Origin: LMUY01 sp965199165
Lineage (GTDB): Bacteria > Pseudomonadota > Alphaproteobacteria > Acetobacterales > Acetobacteraceae
Direction: 5' to 3'
Length of the DNA stretch: 64,000 nt
NCBI GenBank assembly: GCA_965199165.1
Contig: OZ240681.1
Coordinates: forward strand, 248,001-312,000
Below are positions 57,290-64,000 of the stretch, in pieces. The notes beneath the pieces were generated by a model. That model did no database searches. It was not told where the DNA came from and saw nothing but the letters and a program-made list of their open reading frames with translations. The position numbers were made by a program, and so were the translations under genes. The number at the start of each line of letters is the position of its first letter. The first letter of the stretch is position 1.

Positions 57290-57871
57290 ATGCGCTACTT
57301 CCTCGCCCTGTTCTGCTTCCCGCTGGCATGCCTGGTTGTTGCAGTCGGACTTGCGTCGCCTGGCAAGGCGGGCGACCTTTGTAGGGCGGTAGCCCTTCGC
57401 GATGTCGGTTCGGACGGTAGCCCAAGCTACGTTCTTCAGAAGGGGGATTATGACGAGGCCATCACGCAGTACAACGTGAACAAGCGAACCGGCGAGGCGC
57501 AGTTCTGCTCGCATGGGGGTTCTTGTTACCCGACGCGGGTCCTGACCAAACAGGGATCGGCGGACACCCTGCGGCTTCTAAATTGCGTGGTCGATCGATC
57601 TCACCCGTACGATGATGGCCAGCAACTGTCCTATGGTCTCACGGTCATTCGGTCGGCCGTGCCTGCTGCGCAACTCCGCAAGAGCGATATCGAGGATCGG
57701 CTCGGCCAGCTTGGTCTGTGCACCGCCTGCGCTGACAACGTGGCGCAGTGGTATGTGCAGCGCCCGCAGTCTCAGTGTGGAACCCTGGCACGGCGCGCAC
57801 TGGAAGGCGATCCAATCGCGGCAAAGCAGCTACAGGCGGACCCTCCGCTTTGCACATGGCACTACCGGTAG
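57290..57871 (+). CDS. Cys-rich secreted hypothetical protein
   Basis: A 193-residue exported protein. The signal peptide is MRYFLALFCFPLACLVVAVG, then LASPGKAG. The mature part has eight Cys (in DLCRAV, FCSHGGSC, LNCVV, GLCTAC, SQCGT and PLCTWHY), probably four disulfides. It has no recognised family. The ATG at 57290 is chosen over a GTG at 57275. It is convergent with the tail-lysozyme gene and lies after the ATPase/DUF4276 pair. Its GC-rich codon use is closer to the chromosome. Confidence 0.6.
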   Translation: MRYFLALFCFPLACLVVAVGLASPGKAGDLCRAVALRDVGSDGSPSYVLQKGDYDEAITQYNVNKRTGEAQFCSHGGSCYPTRVLTKQGSADTLRLLNCVVDRSHPYDDGQQLSYGLTVIRSAVPAAQLRKSDIEDRLGQLGLCTACADNVAQWYVQRPQSQCGTLARRALEGDPIAAKQLQADPPLCTWHYR

Positions 57872-57889
57872 ATCTCCAAGACGGCCCGA

Positions 57890-59236
57890 TCAATAACCAT
57901 CCCGCGCCACGTTCCGGACGCCGGCGCCGGGCATTGATTGGACTGTCATTGGGGGCGCCACATCCATGTGCGGGCTGTCCGGCGTCGTAACCTGCACTGA
58001 GGCGCCAGGCGGCGGGTTCTGATGGATTACTTCGACGCGAATGCGCCCGGAGGGATCGGCACCAGCGGATGTCGCAGTCGACGGTGTGTCGTCAGCTACA
58101 TCATGCCGTTGCAGCGCGTCACCGATACGATCCGCCGCAAGTGCCCGGGCGGAATCGTCGGCATCCGATCCCGGCCTCTCATTGTAATGAGAAAACGCCC
58201 TCGCCGCCTCTCCAGGTGTTCTTGCCCGGCGCATGATCTGGCCGGCCAAAACGGACTTGGGGTCGCCGTTGTGCAGCTCCCATTCTCCGAAACGCATCTG
58301 CTCATCGAAATTTGAAGAACGAATGTCGATCCCCGACCAAGCCCGAAACGCGGCTTGTCGGTTCGCATCCCAGTGCCCGATGCCGTAGTGGCTGCCGTTG
58401 TCCGCGCGATCGTTCATGCTGGACTCGGCTTGGAGATTTGCCACTGCGCCCAAAGCGGCGGCGTCGCTCCAGCTCTGGGATCGATAGTAGTCGTAGACCG
58501 ACTGTGCCCGGCGCCTCTGCTCGGACGTTGCTAGATTGGGCACAAACTTGCCGCGAGGGCCTGGCCCTTGGCTCAAACCGTTGCCCGTCCCGAAATCCGC
58601 TCCGTAGGGGTTCCCACCCCAAGTGATAGGCCCGGGTCTGCCCATGTCGTCAACCACCGGCATGTTCATGGCCCCAGCCGCAGCGCCTGCCGCTGCTACA
58701 GCAGCGGCGCCGGCTGTTGCCGCACTTCCCGCCACGGACACGATTCCCAATAGCTTTCCAACCCACCCTGGGATCGTCATGGTCGACAGTTTGCCGATCT
58801 CGAAGATCAGCTTGCCGACCGGAGAGTTCAGCGCCCACGCTGCGCCCAGCACTTCGATGGCCGTCTTCCAGGAGCCGAACCTGGTGATCACGTCGTCCGT
58901 CTCGTGGACGATGCCCTGAATATCGGCCTTGATCGTCTGCCAGCCGCCGTTTTTCAGATAGGTTATGAAATCGTGCACAGACTGGGTAATGTCGTGTGAC
59001 AGCCAGTCCTTGTTGGTCTCGACCCAATGAGACATCTCGCGGACGACTGGGATGATATCCGGCGCCAACTCGCCCGCAAGCTGGTAGCCGAACGACTGGA
59101 GCGAGATGCTCAGCCTTTCTTGCTCGGTGCGTAGTCGGAACGCCGCATCGGCCTGCTCTTGCGTGACCGTCCCTGCCTTGGCGCCGGCGTCTTCATATCG
59201 CAGCAGGCCGGCTTCGCCGTCCTTCATGATCTCTAG
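57890..59236 (-). pseudogene. phage tape-measure/tail-lysozyme gene, 5' end lost at an IS element
   Basis: About 448 codons of the C-terminal part of a phage tail protein. The first remaining part (FRLRTEQERLSISLQSFGYQ, ELAPDIIPVVREMSHWVETN) is tape-measure-like and helical. A Gly/Ala membrane-like stretch follows (AGAAAVAAAGAAAGAMNM). Then comes a tail-lysozyme domain (NLQAESSMNDRADNGSHYGI, GHWDANRQAAFRAWSG) with a Glu in the catalytic position. The frame continues without a start across 59228-59236 and stops matching at the IS boundary. No 5' part is found beyond the IS. Confidence 0.8.
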
Positions 59237-60695
59237 GAGCTTGTGTTCGTAAGTTGGTTGTCGCCGGATGGGTGATTGGTTGCGGTGGCTGACAGGTGTC
59301 GGTGAGTTGCTGTCATGGTGCGGCCTTTGCGAGCTTAAGGAGGTTGTGTGCGGTGCAAATCATGGCCCACTCGCCTCTAACCTTGGTCCATCCGCGCAGC
59401 AGGAATTGTCTGAACCCTCTAGCCTGCTTGATTTGGCCGAACACCGGCTCGACCACCTGCTTGCGCAGCCGGTAGCGGCTACGGTGCCCGGCCCGTTTCA
59501 GGGTGGCCGCCATCGCTGCCATCAGGGGCTGCTGCGGCTTGGGAGGCGCTTTGCCTTCGGCCGAGCGTGGTCGCGGGGGCGCCATGTAGGCGCGGACCCG
59601 GCGCTCGGCCATGGCGGCCAAGTTGGCCTCGCTGGCGAAGCCGGTGTCAGCCGACACCTCGGCCGGCTTGCGGCCCAGGTTCGTGCCTATGGCATCGACC
59701 AGCGGCACCAGCCCGCCCACTTCGGCCCCGCTGGTGACCAGGCGGTGCGAGACGATCACCTGGCTGGCCGCGTCTACGGCGGCCTGCGCGTTGTAGCCGG
59801 CGATGAACCCGTCACGTGTCGGCAGGATACGGCTGTCGCCATCGGTGAAGTTGCGCTGGGCTCGATCCGGCGGGCCGCCATCCGGTGCACGGTTCGGCCG
59901 GCCGCTCTTCTGCATGCCGGACGACGGGCCCGGCCCGTCCGGATCGATATCGCAGGGCGCGGCGGCGGCTTCCGCCTCCAGCGTGGCGCGCGCGGCCCGG
60001 ATGCGCGCCAGGCGTTGCTGCTTGTCGGCCACCCAGGCCGGCATCTCGTCGCCACGCCGGTCGGCGCCGTGCTCGGCGTCCTCGTCCGCGTCGGTGCGCT
60101 CGGCCTGGCCCAGCCAGCCGGCCACCTCGGCGGCCAGCCGGGTCTCGGCCTGCTTCATGCGGCCGTAGCTCATCGCTTTGTGGCGCGATGCGTTGGCCTT
60201 CAGCTTGGTGCCGTCGATGGCGACGTGGCCGAGCTTAACCAGCCCCGCCGCCCGGCACAGCAGCAGCACCTGCACGAACAGGCCCTGCAAAGCGGCCAAA
60301 TGGCGGCGGCGGAACTCGCTGATGGCGTGGAAGCCGGGCTTGTTCAGACCGGTGACCGCCATGAAGTCCACCCGCTCCTCGCACGCCCGCGCCAACTGGC
60401 GGCTGGAGTAGACGCCGCGGCTGTAGCCATACAGCAGCAGTGCCACCATCATGCCGGGGTGATAGGGCGGGTAGCCCCGCTCCTCCTCGTAGGCCGATAG
60501 AATGGCCGACAAGTCCAAGCTCTCGCGCACCGTGTCGCGCACGAAGTGTGCCACGTGCCCCAGCGGCACAAACTCGTGCACCGACGGCGGCAACAGCCAA
60601 CTCTGGTCAACGTCCCAAGGACGAAAGGTCTTGCTCATGCATCACAGTGAATCAGACTTCACCTCGCGTCGGCTAGCGATTACCGACACAGGCTC
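59237..60695 (-). mobile_element. IS1182-family insertion sequence
   Basis: A 1459-bp element with imperfect terminal inverted repeats: GAGCTTGTGTTCGTAA at the left and GAGCCTGTGTCGGTAA read inward from the right (14 of 16 visible bases alike, allowing one shift). It is flanked on both sides by CTAG (59233-59236 and 60696-60699), the palindromic target typical of this family. It carries one transposase gene read leftward, intact. It abuts a truncated tape-measure gene on one side and an AlpA-like gene on the other. Confidence 0.85.
59313..60638 (-). CDS. IS1182-family DDE transposase
   Basis: A 441-residue transposase. The N-terminal domain has SKTFRPWDVDQSWLLPPSVH and VRESLDLSAILSAYEEERGY. 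The catalytic core has a first Asp in LGHVAIDGTKLKANASRHKA, a second in EVSADTGFASEANLAAM, and a Glu in YRLRKQVVEPVFGQIKQARG. The internal NFTDGDSRILPTRDGFIAGY is a family hallmark. The frame is uninterrupted, so the element may be active. Confidence 0.93.
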   Translation of the reverse strand: MSKTFRPWDVDQSWLLPPSVHEFVPLGHVAHFVRDTVRESLDLSAILSAYEEERGYPPYHPGMMVALLLYGYSRGVYSSRQLARACEERVDFMAVTGLNKPGFHAISEFRRRHLAALQGLFVQVLLLCRAAGLVKLGHVAIDGTKLKANASRHKAMSYGRMKQAETRLAAEVAGWLGQAERTDADEDAEHGADRRGDEMPAWVADKQQRLARIRAARATLEAEAAAAPCDIDPDGPGPSSGMQKSGRPNRAPDGGPPDRAQRNFTDGDSRILPTRDGFIAGYNAQAAVDAASQVIVSHRLVTSGAEVGGLVPLVDAIGTNLGRKPAEVSADTGFASEANLAAMAERRVRAYMAPPRPRSAEGKAPPKPQQPLMAAMAATLKRAGHRSRYRLRKQVVEPVFGQIKQARGFRQFLLRGWTKVRGEWAMICTAHNLLKLAKAAP

Positions 60696-60905
60696 CTAGG
60701 CGGCAACCTGGTGCGACAGCTCGGCAGCCCGGCTCGGAAACTTCCTCGCGTTCAGCCAAGCGTCCAGGTCCGCCTTCATGTATCCGATGCGTCGTGCGCC
60801 CAGACGGGTAAAGGTCGGACCGCCGCCTTCCACGCGATATCGCTGAAGCGTGCGCTGACTTAAATCGGTGTAGTCGGCCGCATCTTGCTCGGAGAGAATA
60901 CCCAT
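60696..60905 (-). CDS. AlpA/excisionase-like helix-turn-helix protein
   Basis: A 69-residue MerR-like DNA-binding protein: LSEQDAADYTDLSQRTLQRY (helix-turn-helix), then GGPTFTRLGARRIGYMKADL and DAWLNARKF. The ATG at 60905 has GAGGA eight bases upstream. The TAG stop is formed by the CTAG at the IS junction (60696-60698), so the C-terminus may have been set by the insertion. Such proteins regulate or assist excision of phages and islands. Confidence 0.78.
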   Translation of the reverse strand: MGILSEQDAADYTDLSQRTLQRYRVEGGGPTFTRLGARRIGYMKADLDAWLNARKFPSRAAELSHQVAA

Positions 60906-61023
60906 TGCCGTCCTCGCTCTACGCGGCTCTCCATAAGCCGCCTTGAGGGGACAGTGACGGCAGCGTTTCACTTAGTCCTCATCTGAGTGCTCACGCGTGA
61001 GTCGAATAAGTCGTCTGACTCGT

Positions 61024-61701
61024 CTAGCCCGAGCGATCCCGCCACCGTTTCAGCAGACGGGCAACCTTGCTTGATTCTTTGGCTGAACCAACTGCGCGCT
61101 TTGCCACGATCTTTGCCGCGTCCTCCGCTCCCTTTGCAGTGCCATCGAAAATCAGGCGCGCCATCTCTCGGATGAGAACGCCGTCTGTCGCCCGATAGTC
61201 GAGCCGACCGGAGATGCTAGGCGATGGCCGCGGACCGGCAGTCAGTTGCAGGGGAGTTGAAGTGGCGTCGGTCAGCAGTGGCTGACGCAGGATGCGTAGT
61301 GCACCGAAGGTCACGCCCACGCACGTGATGCGGTTGGCCGTGAGGTCTGGCTCGGCATCGTCCAGCAAGTCCGGTGTGATGTCGCGCACCGTCAGGTCGC
61401 CGAGTTGTCGCCCTCGCATCAGAAGCTCTCCACGAGCGATCTGGCCCAGCACGTCCCACCAGAACGTGCGGAGCCATGCCTGCTCCATGTTCAGATCGGT
61501 GACGCCAGCTGCCTGCATGGCAAATATCGTCGCTACCGCACTGCGGTGAACAGGGCTTACGAGTTCGAAGCACGCCTGCTGAAGCGTCCATCCATCGGGT
61601 CGAAGCGTGTCCCATGGCCGATGGTCTTCCGGCCGCAGAACGGGCAGCCGCGGCCGCGCAGCACGCAACCCGCCATACGAGCGATCGTCTTCTTCCGACA
61701 C
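61024..61701 (-). CDS. phage-island hypothetical protein
   Basis: A 225-residue soluble protein, family not recognised. The GTG at 61701 has GGAGG eight bases upstream. Notable segments are DTLRPDGWTLQQACFELVSP, AWLRTFWWDVLGQIARGELL and a Lys/Ser-rich C-terminal helix (AKIVAKRAVGSAKESSKVAR). That last helix and a basic tail could bind nucleic acid. It lies 118 bp upstream of the AlpA-like gene on the same strand. The N-terminal ~40 residues overlap another frame with a CPFCG motif that I judged to be a shadow. Confidence 0.55.
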   Translation of the reverse strand: MSEEDDRSYGGLRAARPRLPVLRPEDHRPWDTLRPDGWTLQQACFELVSPVHRSAVATIFAMQAAGVTDLNMEQAWLRTFWWDVLGQIARGELLMRGRQLGDLTVRDITPDLLDDAEPDLTANRITCVGVTFGALRILRQPLLTDATSTPLQLTAGPRPSPSISGRLDYRATDGVLIREMARLIFDGTAKGAEDAAKIVAKRAVGSAKESSKVARLLKRWRDRSG

Positions 61702-61853
61702 TCGGCGCCTCCGCGCGCACCCGCTTGGTAGACGGCGCGGCAGCCCGGTGCGGAGGACACGGACGTTCGGCGGCCAAACCTAGCCGCGCCGGCTTGCAGC
61801 GTAGCACGGCCGCGGCTGGAAGAAAGGGTGCCGCGACTACCACTCCCCCGGCC

Positions 61854-62459
61854 TCATCTCGGCACCGCCGCCGGAGCCCCGGCATCCACCTGCGACAACA
61901 TCGGCTTCGTCCCGGCGGCCCTGCGCTTGGGCTTCGGCTTCGCACGTGCTGCGCGAAGGGCTGCCCGGTCCCGCTCGGTCGCCATCAATGCCGTCATCTG
62001 GCGCCGCTCGCGGTTACGGCGTTGGATCACCACCGCTCGCTCCATCTGGCGGGCCAGAGCTATCAACGCGTCCGCCAGGAAGGCGGTCCCGGCGTCGAAG
62101 CCGGGGTTGCCCATGCGCTGCCGGCCCAGCATCGCGGCCAGCCCCAGTAGATGCCCCGGCGCCTCGTCCGTGACGCGCTGCGCCCGGTGCAAGGGCGACA
62201 TGGCGTCCCATGCCGCCAAATCGGCGCTGCCGATCGCGCCGGGGTGCAGCAGCGTGTCCCGGCTGCCGCCCTCCGCCTTGTCCAGCATGGCCGGGAACGC
62301 CCGCGCCAAGGCGCAACCGATGGCGCTGGAGCTATCCAGCACCTTGGGGGTGGCACCGCCGACGTTGATCGCGACGCCGACATACGGCCCCCGCATGAAG
62401 GCCTCGGCCCCAGCCTCCATCATTTGGCCGGTGACGCCGTTGCGCTGGTCGGGGTTCAT
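61854..62459 (-). CDS. phage-island hypothetical protein, basic C-terminus
   Basis: A 201-residue protein of unknown function, starting MNPDQRNGVTGQMMEAGAEA. The middle is Ala/Leu-rich and helical (GHLLGLAAMLGRQRMGNPGF). The C-terminal part is strongly basic (AALRAARAKPKPKRRAAGTK), suggesting nucleic-acid binding. It overlaps the preceding gene by 4 nt (ATGA) and is the third gene of the S24-peptidase operon. Confidence 0.6.
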   Translation of the reverse strand: MNPDQRNGVTGQMMEAGAEAFMRGPYVGVAINVGGATPKVLDSSSAIGCALARAFPAMLDKAEGGSRDTLLHPGAIGSADLAAWDAMSPLHRAQRVTDEAPGHLLGLAAMLGRQRMGNPGFDAGTAFLADALIALARQMERAVVIQRRNRERRQMTALMATERDRAALRAARAKPKPKRRAAGTKPMLSQVDAGAPAAVPR

Positions 62460-62905
62460 GCTCCGACCCTCCTCAGCACGTCGCGGCAGAGCGAGGCCAC
62501 CAGCGGCTCCTCCAGCGCCACGACCCGGCGCAGGACCTTCGCCTTGGCGACTAAGCCCTCGGGCGTGCGGGCTGGCAGGGCGGCAATCTGCTCGCAGAGG
62601 TCGCGCCAGGTGTCCGAGTGGGCATACACGGCCTCCCATGCGGTCTTGCCGCGCGGCCCGCACAGCGACAGGTTCGCCGCCTCCATGGCGTCTATGATGG
62701 CCACGTCTCCCTCGTGCAGCGCCACGGCCTCGTCGCACAGGGCGAGCAGCTCGCCGTCTAGTTCGGCTGCCTTGGCTGGACCGGCCTCCGCCGCCGTCAG
62801 CAGCAGAAGGGCGCCCATGGTGCCGAAGAGGTCCCGCCGGGTGGCAGCGGACACAGGCGGCGGCAGATGCAGGCTCGGCGCCCGCGGGAGGGTGCGTCGG
62901 CTCAT
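62456..62905 (-). CDS. phage-island hypothetical protein with hydrophobic N-terminus
   Basis: A 149-residue protein. Residues ~22-42 read ATRRDLFGTMGALLLLTAAE followed by Ala-rich sequence. This is an RR-x-L-F pair before a hydrophobic stretch and so looks like a Tat-type signal or membrane anchor. The rest is helical (CDEAVALHEGDVAIIDAMEA, HSDTWRDLCEQIAALPARTP) and has several Cys. ATGA overlaps link it to both the S24 peptidase gene upstream and the 201-residue gene downstream. No family recognised. Confidence 0.6.
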   Translation of the reverse strand: MSRRTLPRAPSLHLPPPVSAATRRDLFGTMGALLLLTAAEAGPAKAAELDGELLALCDEAVALHEGDVAIIDAMEAANLSLCGPRGKTAWEAVYAHSDTWRDLCEQIAALPARTPEGLVAKAKVLRRVVALEEPLVASLCRDVLRRVGA

Positions 62906-63474
62906 ACTGCCTCTCTCGTCCGGCGGCGGCCGGACTTGCGGACGGGGACCACCGCGGCACGGGCGGCGCCCACCTCATCCTTGCCGATCACGCCCACCAC
63001 ACGGTGCATAGCCACCAGCCGATCCGTGGAAATCATGAACTGCTTGTGGGGGTTGAGCATCTCCGCGATGACGACGGGAGACACGTCGCTGCTGGGGTGC
63101 AGGCGGGTGCCGACCGGGATCAGGGGCGCCATGACCAGGCGCTTGAGCCAGGGCGTGCCGCCGCGGGCAGGGGCCAGCAGCACGAAGTCACCCGGCTGCG
63201 GCGGCTCGATGGGCGAGACCAGCGCCATGTCCCCGTCGTTGATAGTGGGCGCCATGCAGGTGCCGCGGAGCATGCAGGCGTAAACCTCGTCCTGCGGGGC
63301 GATGCCGTCGAAGAAGTGCCGCACTTCGGCCCGGACTTTACCCTTCGGCTTGTAGGGGAACGGCGCGGCCAGCGGTGCCGGCGGCGATCTTCTGTCCAGC
63401 ACGCCGCCTGCCGGGCGGGTGTCTCTTCTTCTGGTGGCGGATGCGGGTGTGGTGGTATGGGCGTGTTCAGCCAT
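62902..63474 (-). CDS. stand-alone S24/LexA-like peptidase with Cys at the nucleophile position
   Basis: A 190-residue protein. About 40 low-complexity residues precede an S24 peptidase domain. The core reads RGTCMAPTINDGDMALVSPI, where the family has a catalytic Ser before Met; here it is Cys. The general-base Lys is kept in TPWLKRLVM. No helix-turn-helix domain is present, so it is not a full LexA/CI-type repressor. The ATG at 63474 has AAGGA upstream. It is the first gene of a leftward operon and divergent from the RHH gene, with a promoter and two operators in the 123-bp gap. Confidence 0.78.
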   Translation of the reverse strand: MAEHAHTTTPASATRRRDTRPAGGVLDRRSPPAPLAAPFPYKPKGKVRAEVRHFFDGIAPQDEVYACMLRGTCMAPTINDGDMALVSPIEPPQPGDFVLLAPARGGTPWLKRLVMAPLIPVGTRLHPSSDVSPVVIAEMLNPHKQFMISTDRLVAMHRVVGVIGKDEVGAARAAVVPVRKSGRRRTREAV

Positions 63475-63542
63475 AGCCTGCTTCCTTCTGTGAAGCGGGT
63501 TGCGGTCAGGGCGATCATGGCGCGGGAACGTCGTGATCGCCT

Positions 63543-63583
63543 GCATGTAATTACGTGCGTGATTGCTGCATGTCAATACATGC
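63543..63583. promoter_or_regulatory. two matching 16-bp operators
   Basis: GCATGTAATTACGTGC (63543-63558, one mismatched pair) and GCATGTCAATACATGC (63568-63583, perfect 6-bp arms) share the form GCATGT-N4-ACRTGC. Their centres are 25 bp apart. They cover the -10 and -35 of the leftward promoter. The likely binder is the RHH protein encoded 15 bp to the right, or a phage repressor. Confidence 0.65.
63548..63576 (-). promoter_or_regulatory. sigma-70-type promoter of the S24 operon
   Basis: Read leftward: TTGACA (63576-63571, perfect -35), 17-bp spacer, TAATTA (63553-63548, -10-like). Transcription would start near 63541, about 65 nt before the S24 ATG. Each hexamer lies inside one of the two operators, so binding there should repress directly. 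Confidence 0.65.
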
Positions 63584-63597
63584 TGTAAGTTGCTCCT

Positions 63598-63828
63598 ATG
63601 CCGCTCGTGAACGAGAAGACATTTCAGATGCGTGTGTCGGAGGAGTTCCTTCGCCATATCGATGAGTGGCGCCGCGGGCAGTCAGACATCCCGGGACGCT
63701 CAGAGGCGATCAGGAGGCTTGTCGATACCGGGCTTGCTGCTCAACGGTTTGCAGCGGCGCAGAAGGATACCGCAGAGTTTCACCAAGCCATGTCCGAGCT
63801 ATATCGAGCTGTTCGGCCTCGGCCGTGA
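63598..63828 (+). CDS. ribbon-helix-helix (Arc/CopG-like) regulator
   Basis: A 76-residue protein. The strand KTFQMRVS is followed by helix 1 EEFLRHIDEWRRGQ and helix 2 RSEAIRRLVDTGLAA, the RHH fold that binds DNA as a dimer through the strand. The C-terminal helical tail may mediate oligomerisation. It starts 15 bp from the nearer operator and is divergent from the S24 operon, so it is the most likely ligand of both operators. Its stop overlaps the next gene (GTGA). Confidence 0.8.
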   Translation: MPLVNEKTFQMRVSEEFLRHIDEWRRGQSDIPGRSEAIRRLVDTGLAAQRFAAAQKDTAEFHQAMSELYRAVRPRP

Positions 63829-63941
63829 AGCAGTGCCAGCAAGCCATCCGCGCCGCCCTGGAGGCTGCCGGCATGGAGTTCATAGAGGAAAACGGCGGCG
63901 GCCCGGGAGTGCGGTTGCAGGCGAGGGCGGCTGCGGGATGA
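63825..63941 (+). CDS. orphan XRE-regulator C-terminal tail peptide
   Basis: A 38-residue frame starting with a GTG in the RHH stop (GTGA). It reads IRAALEAAGMEFIEENGGGP, then GVRLQ. This is the well-known C-terminal tail that follows the HTH domain in many alphaproteobacterial XRE regulators, but no HTH precedes it here. It may be a stand-alone small protein or a leftover of a regulator gene fused out of frame. Its stop overlaps the next ATG. Confidence 0.5.
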   Translation: MKQCQQAIRAALEAAGMEFIEENGGGPGVRLQARAAAG

Positions 63942-64000
63942 CGCAGGCATGGCGGCTACTCGTCGTTTTGGCACTCGCGGGGTGCGTCACTACCAGCGAG
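63938..64000 (+). CDS. lipoprotein, N-terminal fragment
   Basis: Only 21 codons are in the window: MTQAWRLLVVLALAGCVTTS, then E. This is a complete lipoprotein signal with lipobox L-A-G-C (Cys16). The ATG overlaps the preceding stop (ATGA). In a phage setting a short lipoprotein could be an Rz1-like spanin, but too little is visible to decide. Confidence 0.5.
   Translation, partial: MTQAWRLLVVLALAGCVTTSE

Noticed and set aside
61557..61760. Leftward 67-codon frame with a CPFCG zinc-ribbon-like motif.
   Set aside because: Overlaps the start of the 225-residue gene, which has a strong GGAGG site; only a single Cys pair, so chance is more likely.

Overview
The window is GC-rich, gene-dense DNA from an alphaproteobacterium. 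The best guess is the order Acetobacterales/Rhodospirillales (family Acetobacteraceae). This rests on the gene content (hslVU, coq7, ccmAB, scpAB next to tatBC, acnA, nagZ, OprB-type porins) and on the protein style; no rRNA or other decisive marker is present. Most genes are packed with 1-8 nt overlaps (ATGA, GTGA, TGATG and probably CTGA junctions), so many of the units below are operons.

Layout. 1-2.7 kb: a cut-off secreted protein, a Gly/Ala-rich secreted protein and an OprB-like porin. 2.9-8.9 kb: a complete three-gene heavy-metal-type RND efflux operon read leftward. 9.2-10.6 kb: a DUF2252 protein. 10.7-14.7 kb: a leftward operon of porin, secreted beta-propeller protein and Tat-exported DyP peroxidase, preceded by a 19-bp Fur-box-like palindrome. 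14.7-20.3 kb: MFS exporter with GST, dsbB-coq7, an HNH nuclease, an esterase and gluQ. 20.3-27.0 kb: a peptide/opine-type ABC importer (binding protein, two permeases, fused double ATPase) overlapping a flavin monooxygenase. 27.0-28.3 kb: an HExxH metallopeptidase resembling polymorphic toxins, with a small partner. 28.4-35.4 kb: a leftward housekeeping run (aminotransferase, nagZ, M50 protease, scpA, scpB, tatB, tatC, thiolase). 35.5-44.2 kb: a GGT-like lipoprotein, a DsbA-like protein, a chemoreceptor, hslVU, sufE and an MFS transporter. 44.2-54.6 kb: a second chemoreceptor, a FUSC exporter, acnA, ccmAB, rlmB and an enoyl-CoA hydratase.

54.6-64.0 kb is accessory DNA beginning directly after a tRNA-Tyr gene. 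It holds a visibly less GC-biased AAA ATPase/DUF4276 pair (a probable defence module), a secreted Cys-rich protein, the C-terminal part of a phage tape-measure/tail-lysozyme gene cut by an IS1182-family element, and an AlpA-like regulator. It then has several phage-type unknown genes, a stand-alone S24 peptidase divergent from a ribbon-helix-helix regulator with two matching operators between them, and a lipoprotein that runs off the end. This looks like a decayed prophage or genomic island.

The most interesting units are (i) the putative Fur-controlled porin/propeller/DyP operon, whose peroxidase would need the Tat system also encoded here; (ii) the ATPase/DUF4276 pair in the tRNA-Tyr island; (iii) the metallopeptidase toxin-like gene with its partner; and (iv) the S24/RHH phage switch with a Ser-to-Cys change at the peptidase nucleophile position.
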